DNA of 64,000 bases from Anaerolineales bacterium (GTDB lineage: Bacteria; Chloroflexota; Anaerolineae; 4572-78; J111): assembly GCA_015075185.1 (NCBI GenBank), contig JABTUW010000002.1, positions 1,612,001 to 1,676,000 on the forward strand, written 5' to 3'. Under the pieces are notes generated by a model that was given only the letters and a program-made list of their open reading frames with translations, was not told the origin of the DNA and did no database searches. Position numbers and translations under genes: made by a program. Of this stretch, positions 9,862-18,806 are shown piece after piece. Each line of letters begins with the position of its first letter. Positions within the stretch are counted from its first letter, which is position 1.

Positions 9862-11241
9862 ATGAAGAGAAGCAAGACCACGCTAGTCGTTTTAAGCCTG
9901 TTGGTCATCGCCAGTCTGTTTCTGGTTGCGTGCGGCGGAACAAGCCCGGCTCCCACCCAGGCTCCGGCGCAGGAGGCGGCGCCAGCCACCGAAGCCCCGG
10001 CTGCGCAAGCCCCGGCCACCGATGCAGCCAAAGCAGAAACTCAAGCCGGTGAAAAGATTGAACTGACCTTCAGCGTCTGGGGTGATCCCGAAGAACTGGC
10101 AATCTTGCAGGAGATTGCCGACGATTTCGCGGCTCAGAACCCCAATGTTCACATTACCGTCAATGTTTCTGATTGGGACACTTATTGGGATAAACTGCAA
10201 ACCACTCTGGCTGCTGGCAACCCACCCGATGTATTTGCTATGGATGCACCCCTTTACCCCGATTACCAGAGCCGCGATGTTTTGCTTAATCTCCAACCTT
10301 TTATTGACCAGGATAAATACGACCTGTCAGGCTATTACGAAGTTTCGCTGCAATGCTACCAGACTGCGGATGGTTATTATGGCTTGCCCCGCGATGTCCA
10401 GCCGAGTGTGATGTATTACAACAAAGATATGTTTGACGAGGCCGGGGTACCCTACCCTGACGAAACCTGGACCTGGGAAACACTGATCGAGAACGGCAAA
10501 AAATTGACCAAAGATAAGGACGGCGACGGCACGATTGACCAGTACGCCCTCTGGGCCGATGTTTGGGATATGGAATTGCTGTGGGCCTCACTTGTCTGGC
10601 AAAACCAGGGTGAAATTCTGAACGCCGACTATACCAAAACGCTCCTGGCCGAAGAGGGAGGCTTAGGCGCCTGGCAGTTTATCCACGATATGATGTTTGA
10701 GCACAAAATTATGCCCAGCCCTAGCGTGGCCGAACAGTTTGGCGACCCCTTCGAGTCAGGCAATGCCGCCATGACCCCGGCGGGTCATTGGGTCGTACCC
10801 CTCTACAGCAAGGTGGACTTTGCCTGGGATGTCGCGCCCCTGCCCATGGGGAAGGCCCAGACTTCAATTGTCAACAGTGTGGGTTTTGTCGTGGCTAAGG
10901 CATCCAAGCACCCGCAGGAGGCCTGGGCCTTCTTAAAATACCTGGTGGGTGAACCGGGGCAAAAGAAAATCACGGCCCTCGGTCTGGGTGTGCCGGCCCT
11001 CAAGTCCGTCGCCAACAGCGACGCCTATCTCAAACAGGAAACGGCGCCCATCAATCACAAACTTTTCCTGGATACCATGGCCTATACCAAGGTCAAACCC
11101 TGTTTTCGCGGTTATGATGAATGGGCCACACTGATTGGCGATGGCATGGCCCCCATCTGGCTGGGTGAAGCCGAGTTGCAGCCTTCCCTTGAAGAGCTTG
11201 TACCTCAGGCCGACCAGATTCTAGCCGAAGCGGCCAAGTAG
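9862..11241 (+). CDS. Sugar ABC transporter substrate-binding lipoprotein
   Basis: The 459-residue protein has a lipoprotein signal with lipobox LVAC (Cys24), an Ala/Pro/Glu-rich tether, and a family 1 solute-binding domain (ELTFSVWGDPEELAILQEIADDFAAQNP, then DVFAMDAPLYPDYQSRDVLLNL and PSVMYYNKDMFDEAGVPYPDETWTW). It should capture an oligosaccharide or sugar derivative outside the membrane and deliver it to the permeases that follow. Good ribosome site (GGAGGAGCAAGAAA). It is the first transporter gene of the operon. A perfect 14-base hairpin follows its stop codon. Confidence 0.93.
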   Translation: MKRSKTTLVVLSLLVIASLFLVACGGTSPAPTQAPAQEAAPATEAPAAQAPATDAAKAETQAGEKIELTFSVWGDPEELAILQEIADDFAAQNPNVHITVNVSDWDTYWDKLQTTLAAGNPPDVFAMDAPLYPDYQSRDVLLNLQPFIDQDKYDLSGYYEVSLQCYQTADGYYGLPRDVQPSVMYYNKDMFDEAGVPYPDETWTWETLIENGKKLTKDKDGDGTIDQYALWADVWDMELLWASLVWQNQGEILNADYTKTLLAEEGGLGAWQFIHDMMFEHKIMPSPSVAEQFGDPFESGNAAMTPAGHWVVPLYSKVDFAWDVAPLPMGKAQTSIVNSVGFVVAKASKHPQEAWAFLKYLVGEPGQKKITALGLGVPALKSVANSDAYLKQETAPINHKLFLDTMAYTKVKPCFRGYDEWATLIGDGMAPIWLGEAELQPSLEELVPQADQILAEAAK

Positions 11242-11255
11242 ACGGTGACGCAGCC

Positions 11256-11288
11256 GTGTAGGGGCAGGTCTAAAACCTGCCCCTACAC
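11256..11288 (+). repeat. Intercistronic hairpin between binding protein and permease
   Basis: Arms GTGTAGGGGCAGGT (11256-11269) and ACCTGCCCCTACAC (11275-11288) are perfect, with loop CTAAA. It has no T tract. Such hairpins after binding-protein genes commonly protect the upstream mRNA and raise its expression over the permeases (known for malE-malF); that role is inferred here. Confidence 0.7.
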
Positions 11289-11307
11289 CGGGCGAAGGAA
11301 GTGAAGC

Positions 11308-12201
11308 ATGCAGAACAGTGGTTTGCGTTTGATGCGCGGGGAACGCTTTTGGGTCTGGGTTTTTCTGGCGCCCGTTCTTATTGGCTTATTGTTAGGGTCG
11401 CTGGGGCCGGTTATTGCCGTTATCAGCCTCAGTTTCGCCGAGTGGGAAATCCTAACACCGCCGAAATTTGTCGGCTTTGAAAATTACCAGCGTCTGCTGG
11501 CCGACCGTACCTTTGCTCGAGCCTTGACTAACACTGTTTATTATGTCGCGTTGATGGTTCCCGTCACCACTGTCGTAGCCATGCTGTTGGCCCTGTTGAT
11601 GAACCAGAAGCTGCGAGCCATCACCTGGTATCGCACCGCCTACTTTTTGCCAGTGATAACTTCGACTGTGGCCGTATCCCTGGTTTGGTCGTGGATTTAT
11701 GCTAAGGATTTTGGACTGCTCAACTATCTGCTCCGTTTTTTCGGCGTCGAGCCGATTGCCTGGTTGAGTAGTTCCACATGGGCTATGCTGGCCATCAGTA
11801 TCATGAGCGTTTGGGGCAACGTCGGCCAGGGGATGATCATTTTTTTGGCCGGCCTGCAAGCCATTCCCCAATCCTATTACGAAGCAGCCGAAGTGGACGG
11901 GGCCAACGGCCAGCAAAAATTCTTTAAGATTACCCTGCCCCTGATTACCCCCAGCCTCTTTTTCTACTTTATCATTATCATGATTGACGCCTTCCAGATG
12001 TTTGAACAGCTTTACGTGATGACCCGCGGCCGGCCTACCGACGTCACGGTTACCATCGTCTACTATATCTATCGGAACGCGTTTCGCAATTTCAAAATGG
12101 GTTATGCCAGCACCCAGGCCATTGTTCTGTTTGCTATAATTATGGTTTTGACCCTGGTCTATTGGCGCACGCAAGAAAAATGGGTGGTTTATGACAACTA
12201 A
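11308..12201 (+). CDS. Sugar ABC transporter permease (MalF-type)
   Basis: The 297-residue integral membrane protein has six predicted helices. The cytoplasmic EAA loop reads EAAEVDGANGQQKFFKITLPLI starting at about residue 192, the site that docks the ATPase. Family length is typical for CUT1 permeases. It overlaps the next permease gene by 11 bases, showing co-translation. No ATPase gene is encoded anywhere in this operon, so a shared MsmK/MalK-type ATPase from elsewhere must energise it. Confidence 0.93.
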   Translation: MQNSGLRLMRGERFWVWVFLAPVLIGLLLGSLGPVIAVISLSFAEWEILTPPKFVGFENYQRLLADRTFARALTNTVYYVALMVPVTTVVAMLLALLMNQKLRAITWYRTAYFLPVITSTVAVSLVWSWIYAKDFGLLNYLLRFFGVEPIAWLSSSTWAMLAISIMSVWGNVGQGMIIFLAGLQAIPQSYYEAAEVDGANGQQKFFKITLPLITPSLFFYFIIIMIDAFQMFEQLYVMTRGRPTDVTVTIVYYIYRNAFRNFKMGYASTQAIVLFAIIMVLTLVYWRTQEKWVVYDN

Positions 12202-13087
12202 AACCGAGGCATCTGCCTCCTTTGCACCGGCACAACCGGCAAGCCTGGGGCAAAGCCGCCGCTCCCGCCGCCGGGTCATCGCCGGACTGAGCCATCTGCT
12301 CCTTCTGGGCGGGGCGATTGTTATGGTCATCCCCTTCATTTGGATGCTCTCGACCTCCTTCAAAGCGCCAGTGCAGACCTTTGTCTACCAACCCCAGTGG
12401 ATTCCCAACCCCTTTGTCTGGCAAAATTACCCCGACATGTGGGCTGCGCTGCCCTTCAACTGGTTTGTTGTGAACAGCCTCAAAATTGCCACCCTGGCGA
12501 CGATTGGCCAGCTTATTTCCTGCTCGATGGGCGCCTTTGCCTTCAGCGTGCTCAGGTTCAGGGGGCGCGACACGCTTTTTCTCATCCTACTAGCCACGTT
12601 GATGATCCCCCGGCAGGTCACGCTCATCCCTAACTTTATCCTGTTCTCCAAAATCGGCTGGGTAGGCACGCACCTGCCCCTCTGGGTTCCGGCTTTTTGG
12701 GGGGGAGCTTTTGGCACCTTTTTGCTGCGCCAATTCTACCTGACCATTCCCCTCGACCTGGCCGAGTCGGCCCGCATTGACGGGGCGAATCTTTTTCAGA
12801 TTTTCAGCCATATCTATCTGCCGTTGTCCAAACCGGCCCTGGCCACCCTGGCGATTTTCACCTTTATGTGGACCTGGAACGACCTGCTCAACCCGCTCAT
12901 TTACGTGAGCGAACTGAACCAATTGACCCTGACCGTTGGCCTGACCCTGTTTCGCAATCAATACGTCGGCAAGTGGACGCTGATGATGGCCGGGGCCGTG
13001 GTCAGTATCCTACCCATTTTGCTGGTCTTTTTCTTTGCCCAGAAATATTTCATCCAGGGCATTGCCATGAGCGGTATCAAACGTTAA
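12191..13087 (+). CDS. Sugar ABC transporter permease (MalG-type)
   Basis: The 298-residue CUT1 permease has a cytoplasmic N-terminus of about 35 residues, six membrane helices and the EAA loop ESARIDGANLFQIFSHIYLPLS near residue 190. It ends in the usual FIQGIAMSGIKR, typical of MalG-like proteins. It starts inside the upstream permease gene and is followed eight bases later by a dehydrogenase gene. Together with 11308-12201 it forms the channel of the importer. Confidence 0.93.
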   Translation: MTTKTEASASFAPAQPASLGQSRRSRRRVIAGLSHLLLLGGAIVMVIPFIWMLSTSFKAPVQTFVYQPQWIPNPFVWQNYPDMWAALPFNWFVVNSLKIATLATIGQLISCSMGAFAFSVLRFRGRDTLFLILLATLMIPRQVTLIPNFILFSKIGWVGTHLPLWVPAFWGGAFGTFLLRQFYLTIPLDLAESARIDGANLFQIFSHIYLPLSKPALATLAIFTFMWTWNDLLNPLIYVSELNQLTLTVGLTLFRNQYVGKWTLMMAGAVVSILPILLVFFFAQKYFIQGIAMSGIKR

Positions 13088-13095
13088 GGAAGATA

Positions 13096-14094
13096 ATGAC
13101 TGACCCCAAACCTGTTCGATTGGCCCTGTTGGGGCCGGGCGGCTTTGGCCAGGAACGAGCCAGAGCGATGCAGGCCAGCCCCCTGGTGGAATTTGTGGCC
13201 TGTTATTCCCCCCTCGAAGCCGAAATGCTGGCCTGCCAGCGCCAGTTTGGAGCACAACCCGTTAAAACGGCCGGCGCTATCTGGGATGACCCCACCATCA
13301 AGGGTGTTGTCCTGTCTACGCCCAACCACCTGCATCCGGAACAGACCCGCCTGGCTGCGGCTGCGGGCAAGCATGTTTTTGTCGAAAAACCGATCGCCCC
13401 GACGGTTGCTTCAGCCCGGCAGATGATCGAGGACTGTGCCCGAGCCGGAGTGACCTTGATGGTTGGCCATAACAGCCGGCGGCGAACGCGGATTCGCACC
13501 ATGAAGCGGCTGTTGGACGAGGGTCGGTTAGGCCGACCCCTGGCCGCCGAGGCTAATAATTCGCATGCCGGGGGGCTGGAGATCACCTCGGCCGATTGGC
13601 GGTGGGCTAGGGCTAATTGCCCCGGCGGATCCCTTAGTCAATTGGGCATCCACCACGCCGACAGTTTGCAGTACCTGCTGGGGCCAATCGCCCGCGTCTC
13701 GGCGTGGCAGCGGCGATTGGCGGTTGCAGCGGAGATTGACGATGTTACTGTGGCCCTCCTGGAATTTGAGAATGGGGCGCTGGGCTACCTGGGTGCTCAT
13801 TACGCTATTCCTCACCTGCGTTTTGTGCATATCCTGGGCACACAGGCCAATGTCCGCTGGGAGCGGTCGCTGGGGCTGGTACTTGAAACGGACAACGGCC
13901 AGGAACAGCTTCCGCTCGTCGAGAATGACACCGTCCAGGAAGAAATTGACGAATTTGCCCGTTGTACAACTACTGGTGCTGCGCCTGAAGTAGGGGGACA
14001 GGAGGCGCTGGCAGCCCTGGCCGTCATCGAAGCCGCGGTGCTCTCCAACCAGCGCCAGCGTCCGGTCGAGATTGCCGAGGTTTTAGGAGAATAA
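13096..14094 (+). CDS. Gfo/Idh/MocA family oxidoreductase
   Basis: The start is the ATG at 13096 with AAGGAAGATA just upstream; the longer open frame from 12868 runs through the permease gene and is not used. The 332-residue protein has the NAD(P) motif LGPGGFG (residues 11-17), the conserved EKPIAPT (lysine of the catalytic set) and a C-terminal alpha/beta domain with GGSLSQLGIHHADSLQYLLG. Family members oxidise sugars, inositols or sugar acids, often at C1, C2 or C3. The substrate is unknown. One base separates it from a second, paralogous dehydrogenase. Confidence 0.9.
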   Translation: MTDPKPVRLALLGPGGFGQERARAMQASPLVEFVACYSPLEAEMLACQRQFGAQPVKTAGAIWDDPTIKGVVLSTPNHLHPEQTRLAAAAGKHVFVEKPIAPTVASARQMIEDCARAGVTLMVGHNSRRRTRIRTMKRLLDEGRLGRPLAAEANNSHAGGLEITSADWRWARANCPGGSLSQLGIHHADSLQYLLGPIARVSAWQRRLAVAAEIDDVTVALLEFENGALGYLGAHYAIPHLRFVHILGTQANVRWERSLGLVLETDNGQEQLPLVENDTVQEEIDEFARCTTTGAAPEVGGQEALAALAVIEAAVLSNQRQRPVEIAEVLGE

Positions 14095-14095
14095 A

Positions 14096-15106
14096 ATGAT
14101 TAACGTCGGTTTTATCGGCGCGGGCGGGATTGCCCAGACCCACGCCGCCGCGCTGGCCCAAGTAGAGGGAGCCAGGTTGGCGGCAGTCACCGACACGGTC
14201 TATGAACGCGCCGAAAGTTTGGCCCATCAATTTGAGACTAGAGCCGTGGCCGGCCTCGCTGACCTGATCCGGTTTCCGGGGTTGGATATTGTCTATATCC
14301 TGACCCCGCCGCATGGCCATCTCGAGCAAATGCTGGCCGCCATTGCCGCCGGGCTGCCCATTTTCTGCGAAAAACCACTGACCCTGACCCTGCCAGATGC
14401 TGATCAGGTGATTGTGGCCGCCAGAGAAGCGGGTGTGCCGCTGATGACGGGCCTGTCCCACCGGTTTCATCCCCTGGCTGTCCAGGCCCGCGAGATGTTG
14501 CAGGCCGGCGAATTGGGTGATTTTGTCGCCGCCTGGTCCCACCGCCTGACGACCCTGGCAGTTGCCCCGGATTCCTGGTTAGGCCAACGGTCCATCAGTG
14601 GCGGCTTGACCTTACAATTCGCCATGCATGATCTGGATTGGGAACTCTGGTTGGGCGGAGAAGTGGCCCAGGTTTCGGCTCAGGAAGTTCGGACCAACCC
14701 GGCCATAGACATCGAAGACAACTTATGGGCCTTGCTGCAATTTCGTCAGGGCGGCAGCGGTAGCGTGGGGGTTAGTTGGTCTGCCCCGCAGCCTCATACC
14801 GAGCGGGGCCTCATCGGCAGCCGGGGTAATCTGCGCATAATCAATCAGCGGCGGCTGGTGGGGCAGTTGGCGAACGGCCGCGTGCTGGAGCAAGACCTGG
14901 GCGACGATTACGACTGGTTCGACGTCTTTGTGCGGGAGAACCGTGATGTGATCAACAGGCTGCGCCAGGGCCAGGCCTTCTCGGTCAGCGGTGAGGATGG
15001 GCGGCAGGCATTGGAATTGAGCCTGGCCGTCCAACGCGCGGCGATGACTCAGCGAATGGTTTTCCTGCCAATTTTATCAATGACCACTCCGGAGGAAATG
15101 GTGTGA
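14096..15106 (+). CDS. Gfo/Idh/MocA family oxidoreductase (second)
   Basis: The 336-residue protein has VGFIGAGGIAQTHAAAL (NAD(P) binding, residues 3-19), CEKPLTLT, GLSHRFHP and LQFAMHDLDWELWLGG, the standard family landmarks. It is only distantly similar to its neighbour, so the two probably catalyse different oxidations or act at different steps. The TAA of the previous gene and this ATG almost touch, and the stop overlaps the GTG start of the FAD subunit gene by four bases, so the genes are translationally coupled. Confidence 0.9.
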   Translation: MINVGFIGAGGIAQTHAAALAQVEGARLAAVTDTVYERAESLAHQFETRAVAGLADLIRFPGLDIVYILTPPHGHLEQMLAAIAAGLPIFCEKPLTLTLPDADQVIVAAREAGVPLMTGLSHRFHPLAVQAREMLQAGELGDFVAAWSHRLTTLAVAPDSWLGQRSISGGLTLQFAMHDLDWELWLGGEVAQVSAQEVRTNPAIDIEDNLWALLQFRQGGSGSVGVSWSAPQPHTERGLIGSRGNLRIINQRRLVGQLANGRVLEQDLGDDYDWFDVFVRENRDVINRLRQGQAFSVSGEDGRQALELSLAVQRAAMTQRMVFLPILSMTTPEEMV

Positions 15107-15972
15107 ACCGGTTTGATTATTTAGCCCCCACGAGTCTGGCTGAAGCGCTGGCAATGCTGTCGGATCGGCCTGAGGCGTTTCCCCTGGCCGGCGGAACTGA
15201 TCTGCTGGTGCAAATCAAGGAACACCGGCGTCCGGTTGAGGCTTTGCTGAGCCTTAAGCGAGTTTCCGAGATGCATCAACTTTCCCTGAATGGAACGCTG
15301 GTGTTGGGTACGGCGGTTTCGCTGGCTCAGATTGCGGCGGAGCAGCAGATCCGGCAGAATTATGCGGCGTTAGCCGACGGCGCAGCTTTAATCGGCTCGG
15401 TTCAGATTCGCTCGATGGCGACGGTGGGCGGCAATCTCTGCAATGCTTCTCCCTCTGCCGATACGGCTCCACCGCTGCTGGTTTTGCAGGCCCAGGCCGT
15501 GATTACCACCGCGGAGGGAGAACGTACCGTTCCCCTGGCCGAGTTTTTCCTGGGGCCTGGACGGACGATCCTGCAACCCGGTGAAATGTTGAAAGAGATC
15601 GTCGTACCCCAACCCCCAGCTCGCAGCGGCTCCTGTTACTTGCGCCATACCCCACGAGCGGCCATGGATATCGCCGTCGTTGGGGTGGCCGCCGCCATCA
15701 GCCTGGATGCAGAGGGGATCATCGCCGAGGCCCGCCTGGCCCTGGGCGCGGTTGCTCCAACTCCCATGCGGGCTGCGGCTGCTGAAGCCCTGCTGCCGGG
15801 CCAGCGCCTCACCGGCGAACTGCTGGCCGAGGTGGGCCACGTCGCCGCCCAGGAGGCCAGGCCCATTGACGACCTGAGGGCCTCAGCCGATTACCGCCGC
15901 CATTTGGTCAATGTGCTGACCCAGCGCGTGCTAAGCCAGGCGCTGGCCAGGGCGGCCAGCCAACAAGGATGA
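15103..15972 (+). CDS. Mo-hydroxylase FAD subunit (CoxM/XdhB type)
   Basis: The 289-residue protein has the two FAD-binding signatures of the xanthine dehydrogenase family: PLAGGTDLL (about 27-35) and SMATVGGNLCNASPSADTAPPL (about 104-125). It passes electrons from the 2Fe-2S subunit to its acceptor. Start is a GTG with GGAGGAAA upstream, overlapping the previous stop by four bases. It forms a complete three-subunit enzyme with the next two genes. Confidence 0.95.
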   Translation: MNRFDYLAPTSLAEALAMLSDRPEAFPLAGGTDLLVQIKEHRRPVEALLSLKRVSEMHQLSLNGTLVLGTAVSLAQIAAEQQIRQNYAALADGAALIGSVQIRSMATVGGNLCNASPSADTAPPLLVLQAQAVITTAEGERTVPLAEFFLGPGRTILQPGEMLKEIVVPQPPARSGSCYLRHTPRAAMDIAVVGVAAAISLDAEGIIAEARLALGAVAPTPMRAAAAEALLPGQRLTGELLAEVGHVAAQEARPIDDLRASADYRRHLVNVLTQRVLSQALARAASQQG

Positions 15973-15979
15973 CCCCATT

Positions 15980-16453
15980 ATGGATTATAAACTTAAATTT
16001 TCGGTAAACCGGCAAACGGTCAAATTGACCATCGAACCCTATCTCACTTTGTTGGAAGTGCTGCGGGATAAACTGGGCCTGACCGGCACCAAGGAGGGCT
16101 GTGGCACCGGCGACTGCGGGGCCTGCACCGTTTTGGTAGATGGCCGGCCGGTCTGTGCCTGCCTGCTGCTGGCCGCCGAAGCCGAAGGCAGCGAGGTGAC
16201 GACGGTCGAGAGCCTGGCCAGCAACGAGAAGCTGCATCCCCTCCAGGAGGCTTTCATCGCTGCGGGCGGCTTGCAATGCGGTTTTTGTACGCCCGGTATG
16301 CTTATGTCCGCCGTCGCATTTTTAACCCAAAATCCTGAGCCAGGCGAAACCGATATTCGCCAGGCGCTGGCCGGTAATCTTTGTCGCTGCACCGGTTACG
16401 ATAAAATTGTGCGGGCGGTCCAGGTTGCCGCCAGGGAGATGGCCCATGACTGA
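15980..16453 (+). CDS. Mo-hydroxylase [2Fe-2S] subunit (CoxS/XdhC type)
   Basis: The 157-residue protein holds both clusters of the family: plant-type ferredoxin cysteines 41, 46, 49 and 61, and the C-terminal helical cluster cysteines 100, 103, 135 and 137 (LQCGFCTPGM and GNLCRCTGY). All eight ligands are present. Its end overlaps the large-subunit start by eight bases. Confidence 0.96.
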   Translation: MDYKLKFSVNRQTVKLTIEPYLTLLEVLRDKLGLTGTKEGCGTGDCGACTVLVDGRPVCACLLLAAEAEGSEVTTVESLASNEKLHPLQEAFIAAGGLQCGFCTPGMLMSAVAFLTQNPEPGETDIRQALAGNLCRCTGYDKIVRAVQVAAREMAHD

Positions 16454-18764
16454 ATTACGGGTAGTCGGCCAGCCCTTGCCACGCCTCGACGCCAAAGAGA
16501 AGGTCCAGGGACAGGCCGTCTTTGCCGCCGATGTCCAGCTCCCCGGACTGCTGGTGGGCAAATTTCTGACCAGCCCTCACGCCCACGCCGAAATCCTCTC
16601 TATTGATACTTCGGCTGCCGAAATTTTACCGGGAGTGCGGGCGGTCATCACGGCCGCGGATATTCCCGCTTCGGCCAAATATGACGCCGGCTCCCGTTTC
16701 CATGCTTTCCTGGCTCGCCGCTTTGTCGTCTTCGCCGGGCAGCCGGTTGCTGCCGTAGCCGCCGACGACCTGGTGACGGCGGAATCCGCGCTGGAGCTGA
16801 TCCGGGTTGACTACCGGCCCCTGCCGGTGGTGCGGACTCCCCAGGAGGCCATCCAGCCGGGTTGTGTTGCGGTTGCTCTTGGCGAGGAGTCTTTTAATTC
16901 CAGTGCTGGCTCGACCCCCCATACCCAGGTGGCCGCCGCGTCTCAGCCCGAGGAGGCCGAAGCTAAAGGAGACGAGTCGCCCAACATCGCTAACCGGGTG
17001 ATTTTTAAGTACGGCGACCTGGCCGCCGCCTTTGCCCAATCCGATGTCATTGTCGAGCAGACCTATACTGTGCCGGTGGTTCACCAGGGGTACATTGAAC
17101 CGCACGCCGTAACTGCCCACTGGGACCGGCCGGATCACGTGACGGTCTGGGAGTGCGTTCAGGGAGCTTTTGCGGCCCGCGACCTGCTGGCGCATACCCT
17201 GGGCCTGTCCCAAAGCAGCATTACCCTGAATGCGACCGAAATTGGCGGCGGATTTGGCGGCAAGGTCGAGGGTATTTTTGCCCCCATCGTCGTGCTCCTG
17301 GCCAAAAAGGCGCGCCGGCCGGTTAAACTGGTGCTGACGCGCCGTGAAGAGCTGGTCGGGAGCAATCCGGCGCCTCATTCGGTCATCCGGCTGAAATCGG
17401 GGGCCAGAAAAGACGGCCGGTTGACTGCCCTGGAGGGCGAAATTCTGGTGGATGCCGGGGCTTTCCCTTCCGGCTGGATCATGAACTCAATGACAGTGCT
17501 GTTGAGAAATAATTATAAATTCCCGGCCTGGCGTCTGGAAGGGTTAGAAGTGCTGACCCATAAGGCCAGTATCGCCGCTTACCGCGCCCCCGGCGGCCCG
17601 AATGCCGCATTTGCTATTGAATGCCAGCTCGACGAAATGGCCCGCCGCCTGGACCTCGACCCACTGCAACTGCGCCTGCAAAATCTGGTGGAAGAAGGGG
17701 ATTCCTTAACCGACCTTGAGCCACAAGTGCGAGTGGGGGGCCGCGAGGTGTTGAACGCCTTGGCCGGCCATCCGGCCTGGACTGATCCGCTCCCGGCCCG
17801 TTACGGAGACAATGGGCTCCTTTATGGCCGGGGACTCGCCCTGGGGAGTTGGGAAGGCGGCAGAGGCCCGGCCAGCGCTATCGCTATTCTGGATGGGGAT
17901 GGTAAATTCAATATCGTGCTGGGAACGGTTGATCTGAGCGGTTCTTTCACCAGCCTGGCTCAGATTGCTGCCGAAGCCCTGGGGGTTTCCGTGGAAAAAA
18001 TTGTTATCCGTAAGGCCAGCCCGGATTATGCCCCCTTTGCCCCGATGAGCGCGGGCAGCCAGACCATCTTTGCCATGGGTGCAGCGGTAAAAGAGGCTGC
18101 GCTCGACCTGCGGGCCAAGCTGTTCCGCCATGCGGCCAAGGAATTGCAGGTCAGCGAAGATGAACTAGGGATAGATGGCGAAGGCATTTTCGTTTCCAGT
18201 CAGCCCAACCAGCGCCGTTCATTCGAGACCCTCTACCAGTTGGGGACTGAGTGGTTTGCCGAATACGGCCCTTTGCTCGGCCAGGGTTCAGCCGCCCAGC
18301 GCCAGCGCGCGCCCGGTTTTGCCGCCACCATCGCCGAAGTCGCCGTAGACCCGGCGACAGGGCAGGTGAGAGTGACCCGGCTGACGACGGCCCAGGATGT
18401 AGGCCGGGCGATTAATCCGTTAGCGGTCGCGGGGCAGCTACAGGGTGGGTCAACCCAATCGGTCGGGATAGCCCTGTGGGAGGAAGTGATGTATGACGAG
18501 CAGGGGCGGGTTTGCAACCCCAATTTGCTGGATTACCGCCTGCCTACCGCCGCCGATTTGCCGTTGATCGAAACCATTATTGTCGAGGCTCCGGGTGGAG
18601 ATGGTCCTTATGGGGCCAAACTGGTCGGCGAACCCTCGATTATCCCGCCCGTCGCCGCGGTGGCCAATGCGGTGGCGGCGGCCATCGGCGCCCGAATTTG
18701 TGATCTGCCGCTTACCCCGGAGCGAGTCTGGCGGGTGATAGCCGGCCGCAACAATAAAGTCTAG
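16446..18764 (+). CDS. Mo-hydroxylase large subunit (xanthine dehydrogenase family)
   Basis: The 772-residue protein starts at the ATG at 16446, within the end of the 2Fe-2S gene. It has the molybdopterin motif GGGFGGK (267-273), AYRAPGGPNAAF, and the catalytic glutamate in VGEP (Glu729). The CO-dehydrogenase loop AYRCSFR is absent, so it is not a CO dehydrogenase; an aldehyde or N-heterocycle hydroxylase is more likely. A hydrophilic insert near residues 155-180 is unusual. Placement inside a sugar-uptake operon with GH4 and two sugar dehydrogenases suggests oxidation of a sugar aldehyde or of the aglycone released from a glycoside (inference). Confidence 0.93.
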   Translation: MTELRVVGQPLPRLDAKEKVQGQAVFAADVQLPGLLVGKFLTSPHAHAEILSIDTSAAEILPGVRAVITAADIPASAKYDAGSRFHAFLARRFVVFAGQPVAAVAADDLVTAESALELIRVDYRPLPVVRTPQEAIQPGCVAVALGEESFNSSAGSTPHTQVAAASQPEEAEAKGDESPNIANRVIFKYGDLAAAFAQSDVIVEQTYTVPVVHQGYIEPHAVTAHWDRPDHVTVWECVQGAFAARDLLAHTLGLSQSSITLNATEIGGGFGGKVEGIFAPIVVLLAKKARRPVKLVLTRREELVGSNPAPHSVIRLKSGARKDGRLTALEGEILVDAGAFPSGWIMNSMTVLLRNNYKFPAWRLEGLEVLTHKASIAAYRAPGGPNAAFAIECQLDEMARRLDLDPLQLRLQNLVEEGDSLTDLEPQVRVGGREVLNALAGHPAWTDPLPARYGDNGLLYGRGLALGSWEGGRGPASAIAILDGDGKFNIVLGTVDLSGSFTSLAQIAAEALGVSVEKIVIRKASPDYAPFAPMSAGSQTIFAMGAAVKEAALDLRAKLFRHAAKELQVSEDELGIDGEGIFVSSQPNQRRSFETLYQLGTEWFAEYGPLLGQGSAAQRQRAPGFAATIAEVAVDPATGQVRVTRLTTAQDVGRAINPLAVAGQLQGGSTQSVGIALWEEVMYDEQGRVCNPNLLDYRLPTAADLPLIETIIVEAPGGDGPYGAKLVGEPSIIPPVAAVANAVAAAIGARICDLPLTPERVWRVIAGRNNKV

Positions 18765-18806
18765 CAATTCTACCCAAGTTCTGTCCAAATTCAAGGAGGT
18801 ATCCTT

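Noticed and set aside
12868-13095. Longer start of the first Gfo/Idh/MocA gene
   Set aside because: It runs inside the permease gene; ATG 13096 has the ribosome site.
16446-18764. CO dehydrogenase identity for the Mo enzyme
   Set aside because: The CoxL active-site loop AYRCSFR is missing; AYRAPGG is present instead.
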